From positions 78,361 to 142,360 of the forward strand of contig CANMWJ010000011.1 in assembly GCA_947501565.1 (NCBI GenBank): a stretch of 64,000 bases of DNA, given 5' to 3'. The translations under genes and the position numbers were made by a program. Positions 25,266-34,834 of the stretch are shown piece after piece. This DNA comes from an uncultured Marinobacterium sp. GTDB lineage: Bacteria; Pseudomonadota; Gammaproteobacteria; Pseudomonadales; Balneatricaceae. The notes under the pieces were generated by a model. It was not told where the DNA came from, did not search any database, and saw only the letters and a program-made list of their open reading frames with translations. Position 1 is the stretch's first letter, and the number at the start of each line of letters is the position of its first letter.

Positions 25266-28200
25266 TCAACGGAAATCCCGCGATTTCACCTTCAGTGCAT
25301 CCCACTGGAAGCTGATATCCTGCAGTCGCCCCGCCACCACGTGGATCACGTCACCTTCGCGTTCCAGTACGCCGGAGACCTGCAGGATATTGGCTGCCAG
25401 CAAAGCACGGCGTTGCGCCTTGGCGGTGGCTTGCCAGACCACCAGATTGATCTGGCCGGTTTCATCCTCCAGGGTCACAAAAGTCACACCACTCGCCGTG
25501 CCGGGACGTTGGCGGTTGGTCACCAGTCCAGCCACATGCACCAACTGGCCGTGGCGGCAGTCACTCAGCTGCGCAGCGCTGAGGCAGCGCGGCAGAATGC
25601 CCTGTTCACGCATCATCGCCAGCGGGTGGCGACCGAGACTAAGACCGGTATTGCGGTAGTCCTCCTCCAGATCGGACTGCTCATCGGGTGCAGCCAGCCG
25701 TACCGGTTCATCACGTACTTCATTAACCGGTTCCGGGTCCAGTTCCAGCCAGGGCGTTTCCGCCAGCAACTCCCAACGCGCCTGATAGCGGTGTTCAGAC
25801 ACCGCATTCATCGCCCCGGCGGCGGCCAACGCATCCCAGTCGGAGCGGGATAAACGACAGCGCTGCCGTGCCTGTGACACCGACGTGAAACCATCTACTG
25901 GCCGCGCTGCCAGCAGCGTTTCCGCACCCTGCTTCGACAACCCTTTGATCAACCGCATCCCCAACCGCAGCGCCCAACGGTCAGGCTGATCCTGTTGCCG
26001 CTCCAGACTGTGATCCCAACCACTGGCATTCAGATCGATCGGCAGAACCGTCACCCCATGTTGACGCACATCCTGTACCAGCTGCGCTGCGGAGTAGAAC
26101 CCCATCGGCTGGCTATTGAGCAGTGAGCAGCAGAACGCCGCCGGGTGGTGGCACTTAAGCCAGGCGGAGATATACACCAGCAGGGCAAAACTGGCGGCGT
26201 GGGATTCAGGAAAACCGTATTCGCCAAACCCTTCGATCTGGCGGCAGATGCGCTGCGCAAACTCAAGTTCGTAACCACGCGACAGCATGCCGTCCACCAG
26301 CTTCTGCTGGTATTTCTGGATATGACCGCTGCGCCGCCACGCCGCCATCGCCCGGCGCAGCTGATCCGCCTCGCCGCCGCTGAAACCGGCCGCCACCATC
26401 GCCAGCTTGATCACCTGCTCCTGAAAGATCGGTACACCTAAGGTACGTTCCAGCACCTCCCGCACCGCCTCGCTGGGATACTCCACCGGCTCCAGCCCGT
26501 CACGACGCCGCAGGTAGGGGTGCACCATATCGCCCTGGATCGGCCCGGGACGCACGATCGCCACTTCGATCACCAGATCGTAGAACTTATTCGGTTTAAG
26601 ACGCGGCAACATGCTCATCTGCGCCCGCGACTCCACCTGAAACACGCCAATGCTGTCCGCCTTGCTGAGCATGGCATACACCGCCGGATCTTCACGTGGA
26701 ATATCCTGCACCCGCATCGGACTGTCCTGCTGTTCGGAGAGCAGGTCCAGGGTTTTGCGGATCGCAGTGAGCATACCCAGCGAGAGTACATCTACCTTCA
26801 ACAGACCCAGCGCTTCCAGATCGTCCTTGTTCCACTGGATCACGGTACGGTCCTGCATCGCCGCGTTTTCCACCGGCACCAGTTCGGACAACGGCCCGGC
26901 GGAGATCACAAAGCCGCCCACGTGCTGGGAGAGGTGGCGCGGGAAGTTGAGAATCTGCGCCACCAGCTCAACAAACTGACGGTAGATCGGTGCTGGATTA
27001 TCGCCCCCCATCCCCGCCAGCTGCTTCAGCCAGGGGTTACTGCGGTCGCGCCGGTCGAGACGGCTGATCAACCAACTGAGGTAACTCTCGTCCATGCCCA
27101 GCGCTTTGCCCACGTCGCGGATCGCACTCTTGGCGCGGTAGCTGATCACTGTGGCCGCCAATCCGGCCCGCTCACGGCCGTAACGCTGGTAGATATACTG
27201 GATCACCTCCTCGCGCCGCTCATGCTCGAAGTCCACGTCGATATCGGGTGGTTCGTTACGCTCTTTGGAGATAAAGCGTTCGAACAGCAGGTTCACCTGG
27301 GTCGGGTCCACCTCGGTGATATGCAGGCAGTAGCAGACCACCGAGTTGGCCGCCGAACCGCGTCCCTGACAGAGGATCTGCTGCTCGCGAGCAAAACGTA
27401 CGATGTCGTGGATGGTGAGGAAGTAATGCTCGTAGTGCAGCTCGGCGATCACCCGCAGCTCGTAATTGATCTGCCGCTGGACCTTGTCCGGCACGCCCTG
27501 TGGATAACGCAACTGTTTGCCTGTATCCACCAGCTCCAGCAGGTGTTGCCCGGCCGTTTTCCCCTCCGGCACCAGCTCTGAAGGATATTCGTAGCGCAGC
27601 TCTTTCAGATCAAACTGGCAGCGCTCGGCGATGTTGATTGTTTCGCTCAACAGCGCCTCAGAGTACAGGTGCTGCAGTTTGCGAAAGGAACGCAGATGGC
27701 GCTCGGCGTTGGCAGCCAGCTCAAAGCCCGCGCGCTGCACGCTGGTGCGCAGACGGATGGCGGTGAGCACGTCCTGCAAGCGCTGGCGATCCGGGTGATG
27801 CATATGCACGTCGTTGCCGCATACGGCGGGGATATCCAGCATCCGCGCCTGCCGCTGCTGTTGCTTAAAACGGGTTTCATCACCGTTATCCAGCAAACGC
27901 TCTAGCAGCCACCAGCAACGGCCCTCAAACCAAACCTTGAGTTGTTTGCCGCGGTAAAGGGCATCGTGTTCGTCATCTCCCGGGCGAAACAGCAGCAGGC
28001 AACCGCCCACACCGTCGGCCAGATCATCCCAAAACAGTTGATACTTGCCCTTTTCACTGCGACGGCGGCTGGTGGAGATCAACGCGCACAGTGCGGCGTA
28101 GGCGGTCCGGTCCGGTGCCAGCAGCACTAGGCAGTGGCCGTCGAGATTAAACTCTGCGCCGACGATCAGTTTCAGCGGCAGTCCTCGACAGGCTTCCCAG

Positions 28201-28349
28201 GCACGCACCACCCCGGCAACGGAGCATTCGTCGGTGATCGCCAGCGCGCGGTACCCCAATTCATGGGCACGCTGCACCAGTTCATCCGGGTGGGAGGCCC
28301 CACGTAGAAAACTGAAGTTGCTAAGGCAGTGCAGTTCGGCGTAATCCAC
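25266..28349 (-). CDS. dnaE2: Error-prone DNA polymerase III alpha subunit DnaE2 (ImuC)
   Basis: A 1027-residue C-family polymerase for mutagenic lesion bypass. The PHP domain opens the protein (MDYAELHCLSNFSFLRGAS, HPDELV). The palm carries the paired catalytic acids PPDIDVDFEHERR (about residues 390-402) and a later Asp in the LKVDVLSLGML region. The C-terminal OB fold is around residues 920-1000. It is shorter than replicative DnaE (about 1160), as expected for DnaE2. GTG start with GGAGG six bases upstream. It is the third gene of imuA-imuB-dnaE2 under LexA control. Confidence 0.96.
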   Translation of the reverse strand: MDYAELHCLSNFSFLRGASHPDELVQRAHELGYRALAITDECSVAGVVRAWEACRGLPLKLIVGAEFNLDGHCLVLLAPDRTAYAALCALISTSRRRSEKGKYQLFWDDLADGVGGCLLLFRPGDDEHDALYRGKQLKVWFEGRCWWLLERLLDNGDETRFKQQQRQARMLDIPAVCGNDVHMHHPDRQRLQDVLTAIRLRTSVQRAGFELAANAERHLRSFRKLQHLYSEALLSETINIAERCQFDLKELRYEYPSELVPEGKTAGQHLLELVDTGKQLRYPQGVPDKVQRQINYELRVIAELHYEHYFLTIHDIVRFAREQQILCQGRGSAANSVVCYCLHITEVDPTQVNLLFERFISKERNEPPDIDVDFEHERREEVIQYIYQRYGRERAGLAATVISYRAKSAIRDVGKALGMDESYLSWLISRLDRRDRSNPWLKQLAGMGGDNPAPIYRQFVELVAQILNFPRHLSQHVGGFVISAGPLSELVPVENAAMQDRTVIQWNKDDLEALGLLKVDVLSLGMLTAIRKTLDLLSEQQDSPMRVQDIPREDPAVYAMLSKADSIGVFQVESRAQMSMLPRLKPNKFYDLVIEVAIVRPGPIQGDMVHPYLRRRDGLEPVEYPSEAVREVLERTLGVPIFQEQVIKLAMVAAGFSGGEADQLRRAMAAWRRSGHIQKYQQKLVDGMLSRGYELEFAQRICRQIEGFGEYGFPESHAASFALLVYISAWLKCHHPAAFCCSLLNSQPMGFYSAAQLVQDVRQHGVTVLPIDLNASGWDHSLERQQDQPDRWALRLGMRLIKGLSKQGAETLLAARPVDGFTSVSQARQRCRLSRSDWDALAAAGAMNAVSEHRYQARWELLAETPWLELDPEPVNEVRDEPVRLAAPDEQSDLEEDYRNTGLSLGRHPLAMMREQGILPRCLSAAQLSDCRHGQLVHVAGLVTNRQRPGTASGVTFVTLEDETGQINLVVWQATAKAQRRALLAANILQVSGVLEREGDVIHVVAGRLQDISFQWDALKVKSRDFR

Positions 28350-28360
28350 AAGCCACCTCC

Positions 28361-29797
28361 TCAGCCAAACCAGCCGTGCAGGTACCAGCCGCCGCGTGCA
28401 TCACGGAACAACCAACCGCAACGTCCGTCACGCCAGCGACCGACGTAATAATCCCTCCGGACCTGAGTTTCATCCCACCAGCCGCTGCTGATCCGCTCGG
28501 GTCCGGCCAGCAGCTCAATATGCGGCGGTAGCTGTTGCTCGGCGATTATCTGCGGCACCTGTAATAGCCAGCCGGGACGGCCCTTAGGCAAGACCTTATC
28601 CACAACACAAGACCTGCCGGGCAGGCCCTGCCAACCCAGTTCGGGGCGGTGATCGGGACTCAATGCCAATGGCTGTACAGCGGTTTCACCCAGCCGCACA
28701 CGCAAACGGCTAAGCAAATCCATCGGATCTTCCGCCTGTTTGCGGCGCTCGAACAGGTCGTAGCTCTGTTGCTGCTGACCTTTAAACCGTTCCACCTCCA
28801 GCTGCAGCGCCAATATCGGTTTCTCCAGCTTCACCTGTTCCAGCCGCAGCTTGCACAACGCCAGCCAGACCTCCGCATCGGCCGCCCCGGCGGCATGTCC
28901 CAAGCTATGCTGCTGGTGACCGCCATCGCGCTCCACCAGAATCAGCTCCAGCTGCTGCGCCAACAGATCACGCTGACGCAGATAACCGGCCAGCGCCTCC
29001 AGCATCCGGCGCAGGGGAAACAGCAACGCCAGACTGTTCTCCACCTCGCGGGAGAACTCATGAAACTGCTGGAACAGCGGCGGCGGTTCAAAGCAGACTT
29101 GCGGGTCGGGCCGTTGGCCGCTAATACGGTCCAGGTAGTTGAGTAGTTGCGTCCCGAAACGGCTGCTGATCGCTTCGCGCGGCAACGCCTGCAGTTGCTC
29201 CAGCCGTAATAATCCCATGCCGCGCAGCTGATCCTGCTGCTTGGCGGGTAACTCCAGCTGCTGAATAGGCAACAGCTGCAGCACCTGCAGGTGCGCCTGT
29301 TTGCCTTCGATACAGAGCGAACGCCCACCCCGCGCCAGTAAGCGTGCTGCCAACGGTGTATGACCGGTAGCGTAGCGGATATGGAAACCAAGCGTGCGCA
29401 GGCTGCTCTGCATCCGCTGCCAGAGCGGTGGCAGGCCGTCGAAGTAGTGCAGCATAGAAGCAACTTCCAACAGCAGTCCTTCCGGTGGGCAGAGCACCAC
29501 CTGCGCGCTGTAGCTGCCCGCCCAGAGCGCCAGCGATTCCAGTTGCTGCTGCAGCCGTTCCGGGTTGGGATGGAAGAGTTCGATCTCCGGGCAGATGCTG
29601 AACGCAGTGGCGATCGCCATTCCCGGTTCCAGCCCTTCCTGCCCCGCTTCGTAACTGCACAGTGCTAACTTCTGACCACGTTCATCCAGCAACCCCGCGA
29701 TCCCTTTTTCCAGCAGCTGGGCTTCCAGCGCCAGCAGGGGAAAGTGCAGGTAGAGCCAGAGGGGATCGCGTTCAGTGGGAGGCGCTGTCTGCTTCAT
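28361..29797 (-). CDS. imuB: Y-family polymerase homologue ImuB
   Basis: A 478-residue DinB-like protein that is probably catalytically dead. Where active Y polymerases have the metal-binding Asp (DMDxFFA), this one reads LYLHFPLLALEAQ near residue 15. In the family ImuB acts as a hub linking DnaE2, ImuA and the sliding clamp rather than synthesising DNA. The little-finger region (about 240-350) and a C-terminal ImuB-specific part are present. It overlaps imuA by 26 bp and is 11 bp before dnaE2, so it is tightly coupled. Confidence 0.92.
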   Translation of the reverse strand: MKQTAPPTERDPLWLYLHFPLLALEAQLLEKGIAGLLDERGQKLALCSYEAGQEGLEPGMAIATAFSICPEIELFHPNPERLQQQLESLALWAGSYSAQVVLCPPEGLLLEVASMLHYFDGLPPLWQRMQSSLRTLGFHIRYATGHTPLAARLLARGGRSLCIEGKQAHLQVLQLLPIQQLELPAKQQDQLRGMGLLRLEQLQALPREAISSRFGTQLLNYLDRISGQRPDPQVCFEPPPLFQQFHEFSREVENSLALLFPLRRMLEALAGYLRQRDLLAQQLELILVERDGGHQQHSLGHAAGAADAEVWLALCKLRLEQVKLEKPILALQLEVERFKGQQQQSYDLFERRKQAEDPMDLLSRLRVRLGETAVQPLALSPDHRPELGWQGLPGRSCVVDKVLPKGRPGWLLQVPQIIAEQQLPPHIELLAGPERISSGWWDETQVRRDYYVGRWRDGRCGWLFRDARGGWYLHGWFG

Positions 29798-30506
29798 CTC
29801 TGCTGCCCACCAATCGTAGCTGTGGTCGTGTACGCTTTGGTTTTCTCTCTTCTGCCGCTACTACCGCAGGCGCCGCTGACTGCACCGGTACCAGCCGGGG
29901 TGGCAGCGGCCAGCCGCCGCGCCGTTTCAACGCGCTGACGGTCACGCCTTCGGGATGGGGTTCCAGCAGCAGGCGACAGGGCGCAGCGGAGTGCTGATCC
30001 TGACAGCGACTGTGGCGGAACAGAAACCCGCGACAGTCACCTTCGTTGGCAGCCACCTGCAGACGGCGGATTGCTTTCTCCTGCCCAGTAGGCAGCCAGC
30101 CCAGCACCGCACTGCAGCAGCCACTTTTCAGGCTCTGCTCCAAACACCAGAGCCGATCACGGCGACTGTTGCTGCGCACCACCTGCACCCGATCCAGATT
30201 CACCCCCGCATCACGCAATGCCGGTGCGTAGGGGATATGGGGCGGGTCGACCCAGAGCAACCAGCGCTCCTGTTGCGACAGTTCAGCCAGCAGCGGCAGC
30301 AGCAATCCCAGCTCACCGCTGCCCTCTTCGCGATAGAGCAGCTCAACCAGTTGGGAGGCGGGCCAGCCCTGCCCCGGTAACAGCGCATCCAGCTGAGGAT
30401 AACCGCTACTCAGACATTGGGGACGAGACTGACCTTCCGTCTGCCGCCCACGCCAGAGGGTGCCTTTGTTGAACAATGTGTGCAGAGAACCGGATTCTGT
30501 AGACAT
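29772..30506 (-). CDS. imuA: SOS mutagenesis protein ImuA (SulA-like)
   Basis: A 244-residue RecA/SulA-like protein. LSSGYPQLDALLPGQGWPASQLVEL near residues 35-58 is the typical opening, and WLLWVDPPHIPYAPAL a Walker-B-like strand. ImuA binds RecA and ImuB in the mutasome. The C-terminal 45 residues are basic (Arg/Lys). I use the ATG at 30504-30506; a TTG two codons earlier is possible, and neither has a strong ribosome-binding site. It is the first gene of the SOS operon. Confidence 0.88.
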   Translation of the reverse strand: MSTESGSLHTLFNKGTLWRGRQTEGQSRPQCLSSGYPQLDALLPGQGWPASQLVELLYREEGSGELGLLLPLLAELSQQERWLLWVDPPHIPYAPALRDAGVNLDRVQVVRSNSRRDRLWCLEQSLKSGCCSAVLGWLPTGQEKAIRRLQVAANEGDCRGFLFRHSRCQDQHSAAPCRLLLEPHPEGVTVSALKRRGGWPLPPRLVPVQSAAPAVVAAEERKPKRTRPQLRLVGSRDEADSASH

Positions 30507-30520
30507 AACCAAGCCACAAA

Positions 30521-30540
30521 TACTGTATGTATATACAGTA
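30521..30540 (-). promoter_or_regulatory. LexA (SOS) box of the imuA-imuB-dnaE2 operon
   Basis: TACTGTATGTATATACAGTA contains a perfect CTGT-N8-ACAG LexA box and extends it to a near-perfect 20-bp palindrome. It lies 14 bp upstream of the imuA start, where a bound repressor would block transcription. Confidence 0.93.
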
Positions 30541-30624
30541 TATTATGACGTAAAAATCCCGTGTGGCAATAAGAGGATCATGCGGTCACGCTGAATAGCT
30601 CGTCAGACGATCAGGAAACAGACA

Positions 30625-30650
30625 CAAAAAAGGGGCCGGATGGCCCCTTT
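30625..30650 (-). terminator. Rho-independent terminator after pgeF
   Basis: AAAGGGGCC / GGCCCCTTT stem with a four-base loop, followed on the minus strand by six T. It is 15 bp past the pgeF stop. Confidence 0.88.
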
Positions 30651-30664
30651 GATCAATAGAAAAA

Positions 30665-31402
30665 TCAGTCCAGCCAGATAATGCTGGCCATACGTCCGGT
30701 CACGCCGTCACGGCGGTAGGAGTAGAAGTTATCTGCATCGCTAAAGGTGCAGTGATCACCTCCGCTGATCGCGGTGACACCGGCCGCGTTAAGGCTCAGA
30801 CGCGCCAATTGGTAGATATCCGCCAGCCACTTATCCTCAGCCTCTTTACCCACAACCGGTTTGAACGCTTGCTCCGACGCAGGCAACTGATCGCAGAACT
30901 GAGTACGCACTTCACCGCCCACTTCAAAAGCGTCAGGTCCGATCGCCGGGCCCAACCAGCAGAGCACGTCTGCAGGGTCATCAAAACAGTTCAGCGTCTG
31001 CTCCAGAATGCCATCGGCCAGTCCGCGCCAGCCCGCGTGGGCCACCGCAACTTTGCTGCCCTGACGGTCGGTAAAAAACACCGGCAGGCAGTCAGCAGTC
31101 ATCACAATGCAGGCCTGACCGGCCTGATCGCTCCAGCAGGCATCCGCTTCGGGTACCTGACCGTCAGATTGCGCCTGAACCACCTGCACGCCGTGCACCT
31201 GTTGCAACCACTGGGGTGGGGTTTGCAGGCCCAGCTCATCGATCAGCTGCTGTCGATTTGTCGCTACGGCAGCAGGGTCATCGGCCACATGGTCACCCAG
31301 GTTAAGTCCGGCGTAGGGCGCAACGCTGACGCCGCCCTTGCGGGTGGTGGTCAGCGCATGAACGTTGGCCGGTGCGGCCCAATCGGCGAAGATTCGGGTC
31401 AT
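30665..31402 (-). CDS. pgeF: Peptidoglycan editing factor / purine nucleoside phosphorylase PgeF (YfiH)
   Basis: A 245-residue multicopper-oxidase-fold (laccase domain) protein. The zinc-site motifs are QVHG (about residue 69), TADCLPVF (about 103) and AHAGWRGL (about 120), the usual His/Cys/His triad. E. coli YfiH prevents incorporation of L-Ser in place of L-Ala in peptidoglycan; homologues act on purine nucleosides. It is 30 bp downstream of rluD on the same strand, the widely conserved rluD-pgeF pair. In many relatives clpB follows, but here clpB is 16 kb away. Confidence 0.93.
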   Translation of the reverse strand: MTRIFADWAAPANVHALTTTRKGGVSVAPYAGLNLGDHVADDPAAVATNRQQLIDELGLQTPPQWLQQVHGVQVVQAQSDGQVPEADACWSDQAGQACIVMTADCLPVFFTDRQGSKVAVAHAGWRGLADGILEQTLNCFDDPADVLCWLGPAIGPDAFEVGGEVRTQFCDQLPASEQAFKPVVGKEAEDKWLADIYQLARLSLNAAGVTAISGGDHCTFSDADNFYSYRRDGVTGRMASIIWLD

Positions 31403-31431
31403 AAGCGTGCTCGCTCGAATTACGTCCTGAT

Positions 31432-32400
31432 TTAAAGGTCAGCTTCGTGTTCAGCGGTGTCCTGCTGCAAGGCATCGATCAGCTGCTGCATATCCGCAGG
31501 CAGGTCTACCTCCCAGGACATCAGCTCACCGGTACGTGGATGCCACAGCTCCAGTTTTTTGGCGTGCAGCGCCTGGCGCTTGAAGCCACGCAGAATCGCA
31601 TTCAGCTCGTCGCTGGTACCCTTCGGCTGGCGGAAACGGCCGCCATAGAGCGGGTCACCGATCAGTGGGTAGTTGATGTAGGACATGTGCACACGGATCT
31701 GGTGCGTACGGCCGGTTTCCAGCTTAAGGCGGATATGGGTATGGGCGCGGAACTTCTCCAGGACACGGTAGTGAGTGATCGCTTCCTTACCTACACCGAC
31801 CACCGCCATCTTCTGGCGGTTCTGGGAGTGACGTCCCATCGGCTCGTCCACGGTACCGCCACCGGTCATCACCCGGTTAACCACCGCTTCGTACTCACGC
31901 CCCATCGCACGTTCCTGCAGCTGTTCCACCAGCTCAGTCTGTGCCTGGATGGTCTTGGCGACCACCATCAGGCCGGTGGTGTCCATATCCAGGCGGTGCA
32001 CGATACCGGCACGCGGTACCTGATTGATATCCGGGAAGTGGTGCAAAAGTGCGTTCAGTAGGGTGCCATCGGCGTGGCCCGCTGCAGGATGTACTACCAA
32101 CCCGGCAGGTTTATTCACCACCAGAATATCGTCATCTTCGTAGACGATCTCCAGCGGAATATCCTGACCAACGTGTTCAGCAATCACGTCCAGTACGGCA
32201 TCCACCTTCACCAGCTCACCGCCCATGAGTTTGTCGCGGATACGCTTTACGTCGCCATCTACGGTCAGGGAGCCATCTTTAATCCAGCCCTGCAGGCGGG
32301 AACGGGAGTAGTCCGGAAACAGCTGAGCGACAGCCTGATCCAGTCGTTTGCCAACCAGTTCGTCCGGTACCTGAGCTTCAAGTTTGATCTGTTCTGACAT
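31432..32400 (-). CDS. rluD: 23S rRNA pseudouridine(1911/1915/1917) synthase RluD
   Basis: A 322-residue pseudouridine synthase. The N-terminal S4 domain (about residues 10-75) shows VGKRLDQAVAQLFPDYSRSRLQGWI in two pieces. The catalytic motif is HRLDMDTTGLMVVAK (about residue 137), with the nucleophilic Asp. It modifies helix 69 of 23S rRNA, important for late 50S maturation. It is transcribed together with pgeF and is divergent from bamD. Confidence 0.96.
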   Translation of the reverse strand: MSEQIKLEAQVPDELVGKRLDQAVAQLFPDYSRSRLQGWIKDGSLTVDGDVKRIRDKLMGGELVKVDAVLDVIAEHVGQDIPLEIVYEDDDILVVNKPAGLVVHPAAGHADGTLLNALLHHFPDINQVPRAGIVHRLDMDTTGLMVVAKTIQAQTELVEQLQERAMGREYEAVVNRVMTGGGTVDEPMGRHSQNRQKMAVVGVGKEAITHYRVLEKFRAHTHIRLKLETGRTHQIRVHMSYINYPLIGDPLYGGRFRQPKGTSDELNAILRGFKRQALHAKKLELWHPRTGELMSWEVDLPADMQQLIDALQQDTAEHEADL

Positions 32401-32554
32401 CTAAATCTTGTCTGTTAAACCCCTGAGTCAACATTAAGCAGCATCGGCCCTTTGGCTTGGATAGGGGTTGTGTTTAAATAGGCCGTTATTCGTTTATCAA
32501 TTAGCCAACCAGTATAACTGGTTACGGCTCAGGACTACATCGAGATTCAACCGG

Positions 32555-33493
32555 ATGCGTATCACTAAGATATTCGCTGTCGCAGCCCTCTGTGTACTGG
32601 CTTCAGCTTGTTCCACCGATCCCAAGGAAATTCCGGACCTCCCCGAGCAGGAGATCTACGAGGACGCGCTGGCGGCACTGGAGCTTGAAAACTACGTGAT
32701 GGCGATTGAGAAGCTGCAGCTTTTGGAAGCCCGTTATCCGTTTGGCCGTTACTCCGAACAGGCGCAGCTGGAACTGACCTACGCCTACTTCAAGAACTAC
32801 GAGCCAGAAGCGGCCCGTGCGTCTGCCGACCGCTTTATCCGTCTGCATCCGAACCACGATAACATCGATTACGCCTACTACCTGAAAGGCCTGACGGCCT
32901 TTGAGCAGGACCGCACCTTCTTTATCAAATACCTGCCGCTGGATGAGTCTAAGCGTGACCCGGGTGCCGCACTTGACGGCTTTGAAAGTTTCCGCACCCT
33001 GCTGAATGAGTACCCGGACAGCGAATACGCACCGGATGCCCGTAAGCGTATGGTGCACCTGAAAAACCGTCTGGGTGCCTACGAAGTGCACGTGGCGCAG
33101 TACTATATCCAGCGTGGCGCCTACCTCGCGGCGGCCAACCGTGCCCGCTACGTGGTCGAAAACCTGCAGCAGACCCCTGCGGTACCGGCAGCACTGTCAG
33201 CGATGATTGAAGCCTATACGCTGCTGGATATGCCAGATCTGGCAAATGATGCAATGTCCGTACTCAAGGCCAACTACCCGAACTACGAGTACCGCCCGGT
33301 GAAAGAGTCTGAGAAGACACTGCTGGATGCGGCGACATTCGACCTGCTGCGCGGCGAACCTGAGCAACCAAAACCGGTCCTGAGCACTCTCTCCTCTGAA
33401 GAGGAGGTTCAGAAACCCAAGCGCTCCTTCCTGAACATCATCACCTTCGGCCTGTTTGGCGAAGACGGTGAAGAGGAAAACGGCGAGAAGTAA
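32555..33493 (+). CDS. bamD: Outer membrane assembly lipoprotein BamD
   Basis: A 312-residue lipoprotein of the BAM complex that inserts beta-barrel proteins into the outer membrane. The lipobox ASAC gives Cys19. Five TPR-like repeats follow (about 28-240), with [30 protein letters not shown] and similar helices. The C-terminal tail of about 70 residues is extended and acidic ([15 protein letters not shown]) compared with E. coli (245). I chose the ATG at 32555; an upstream open frame has no ribosome-binding site and would bury the lipobox. It is divergent from rluD, as in Pseudomonas. Confidence 0.96.
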   Translation: MRITKIFAVAALCVLASACSTDPKEIPDLPEQEIYEDALAALELENYVMAIEKLQLLEARYPFGRYSEQAQLELTYAYFKNYEPEAARASADRFIRLHPNHDNIDYAYYLKGLTAFEQDRTFFIKYLPLDESKRDPGAALDGFESFRTLLNEYPDSEYAPDARKRMVHLKNRLGAYEVHVAQYYIQRGAYLAAANRARYVVENLQQTPAVPAALSAMIEAYTLLDMPDLANDAMSVLKANYPNYEYRPVKESEKTLLDAATFDLLRGEPEQPKPVLSTLSSEEEVQKPKRSFLNIITFGLFGEDGEEENGEK

Positions 33494-33510
33494 GCGCTGA
33501 TTCAGAACGT

Positions 33511-33538
33511 AAAAAGCCCGGCAATGCCGGGCTTTTTT
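33511..33538. terminator. Rho-independent terminator of bamD
   Basis: AAAAAGCCCGGC / GCCGGGCTTTTTT stem with a four-base loop. The T-run serves bamD, and the A-run opposite could also stop the converging thiO transcript. Confidence 0.92.
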
Positions 33539-33609
33539 ATGTCTCATCGTCAGCGTAGAGAGCTTGGGAGCCCTGCGCCCTGACCGGTGACTACGGAAAG
33601 CTTGCTAAC

Positions 33610-33690
33610 GTTGGGAGTCGCTTCGCTCGTCACCAACCTACCCGCTATCTTAAAACCGTAGGTTGGTGACGAGCGTCAGCGACTGCCAAC
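33610..33690. repeat. REP-like paired palindromic repeat
   Basis: Units 33610-33641 (GTTGGGAGTCGCTTCGCTCG to CCAACCTAC) and 33658-33690 (GTAGGTTGGTGACGAGCGTC to ACTGCCAAC) form the head-to-head pair. The second has a one-base insertion in its core (GAGCGTCAGCGACT), so it is slightly decayed. It lies just beyond the thiO stop. Confidence 0.88.
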
Positions 33691-33701
33691 AACAAAACAG
33701 A

Positions 33702-34802
33702 TCAGACGGTCTTTACCCGGCCGTCCAACAGGTAAGGTGTTGGGTCGATAATCGGTTTACGCCCCAGCAAGGTATCCGCCAGCAGACGGGTAGAGGCTGG
33801 AGCCAGTACCAGACCATTACGGAAGTGGCCCGCGTTCACGTACAGACCTTCGTAACCCGGCACCGCACCGATATACGGTACACCTTCCGGGGAGCCTGGA
33901 CGCAGACCGGACCAGTGGTGCTCAACCTTATACTCAGCCAGCTCAGGCACGATATTTACCGCAGTCTGATGCAGCGCCGCATAGGCGTCTTCGGTGGTAC
34001 GTTTTTCGTATCCGATATACTCCAGCGTACTGCCCACCAGCACACGGCCGTCATTGCGCGGAATCACGTAGCGGCCGTCAGCCAGCACCACGCGGTTCAC
34101 CAGGCCAACCGGCGCCTTGAACAGCATCATCTGACCGTGCACCGGTTCCACCGGCATCTCCACACCCAGCGGTTTCAGCAGGTCGCCGCTCCATGCGCCT
34201 GTGGCCAGAATGGTTTTATCGGCCAGCACGGGGCCTTTGGCAGTGTTGATCCCTTTCACCTGACCGTTCTCGATGATCAGTTCTTCCAGCCCCTGACGTT
34301 CCAGCACGGTAATGTTGTCACGTACTTCCAAACTCTGGCGCAAAGAGCGCCCCAGACGTGGATTACGGATACTCGCGACTTCCGGCATCCAGAGCGCCTG
34401 CTTAAAGCCCGGTTTCAGGTGCGGTTCTTTCTGATAGAGGAAGTCAGCGTCCACGGTGGTCATCGGGCGATGGTTCTGCTCCGCCCAGAGGATCGCGTCG
34501 TCCGCATCCTCCACCGAGACCATAAACATGCCCTTCTGACGCAGCTCGGGGTCGTAACCGGTCTCTTCGATCAACTCCTGTGCCAGATGGACGTAGCTGC
34601 TCTGGGACCAGGTCGCCAACGCTGTGACCGGCGTTTTGTAGCGCCACGGATAGAGAGGAGAGACGATGCCGCCACCGGCCCAGGAGGACTCCTGCGCGCA
34701 TGCACTCTTATCCACCAGCGTCACCTGTGCGCCTGACGTTGCCAGCTCACGCGCCAGCATCATGCCGATCACACCACCACCGACGACCAGAAAATCGGAC
34801 AT
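33702..34802 (-). CDS. thiO: FAD-dependent glycine oxidase ThiO
   Basis: A 366-residue D-amino-acid-oxidase-fold flavoenzyme. The ADP-binding fingerprint FLVVGGGVIGMMLARELATSG (shown in part) is at residues 4-24. PRNDGRVLVGSTLEYIGY is in the substrate domain, and GLRPGSPEGVPYIGAVPG and NAGHFRNGLVLAP close the flavin site. ThiO oxidises glycine to iminoglycine for the thiazole of thiamine. It follows fimT by 32 bp and sits in the same position next to pilin genes as its Pseudomonas counterpart. No thiG lies in the window. Confidence 0.88.
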   Translation of the reverse strand: MSDFLVVGGGVIGMMLARELATSGAQVTLVDKSACAQESSWAGGGIVSPLYPWRYKTPVTALATWSQSSYVHLAQELIEETGYDPELRQKGMFMVSVEDADDAILWAEQNHRPMTTVDADFLYQKEPHLKPGFKQALWMPEVASIRNPRLGRSLRQSLEVRDNITVLERQGLEELIIENGQVKGINTAKGPVLADKTILATGAWSGDLLKPLGVEMPVEPVHGQMMLFKAPVGLVNRVVLADGRYVIPRNDGRVLVGSTLEYIGYEKRTTEDAYAALHQTAVNIVPELAEYKVEHHWSGLRPGSPEGVPYIGAVPGYEGLYVNAGHFRNGLVLAPASTRLLADTLLGRKPIIDPTPYLLDGRVKTV

Positions 34803-34834
34803 ACCTTACCTCTATCTCTCAAACCAAGCGGAAG

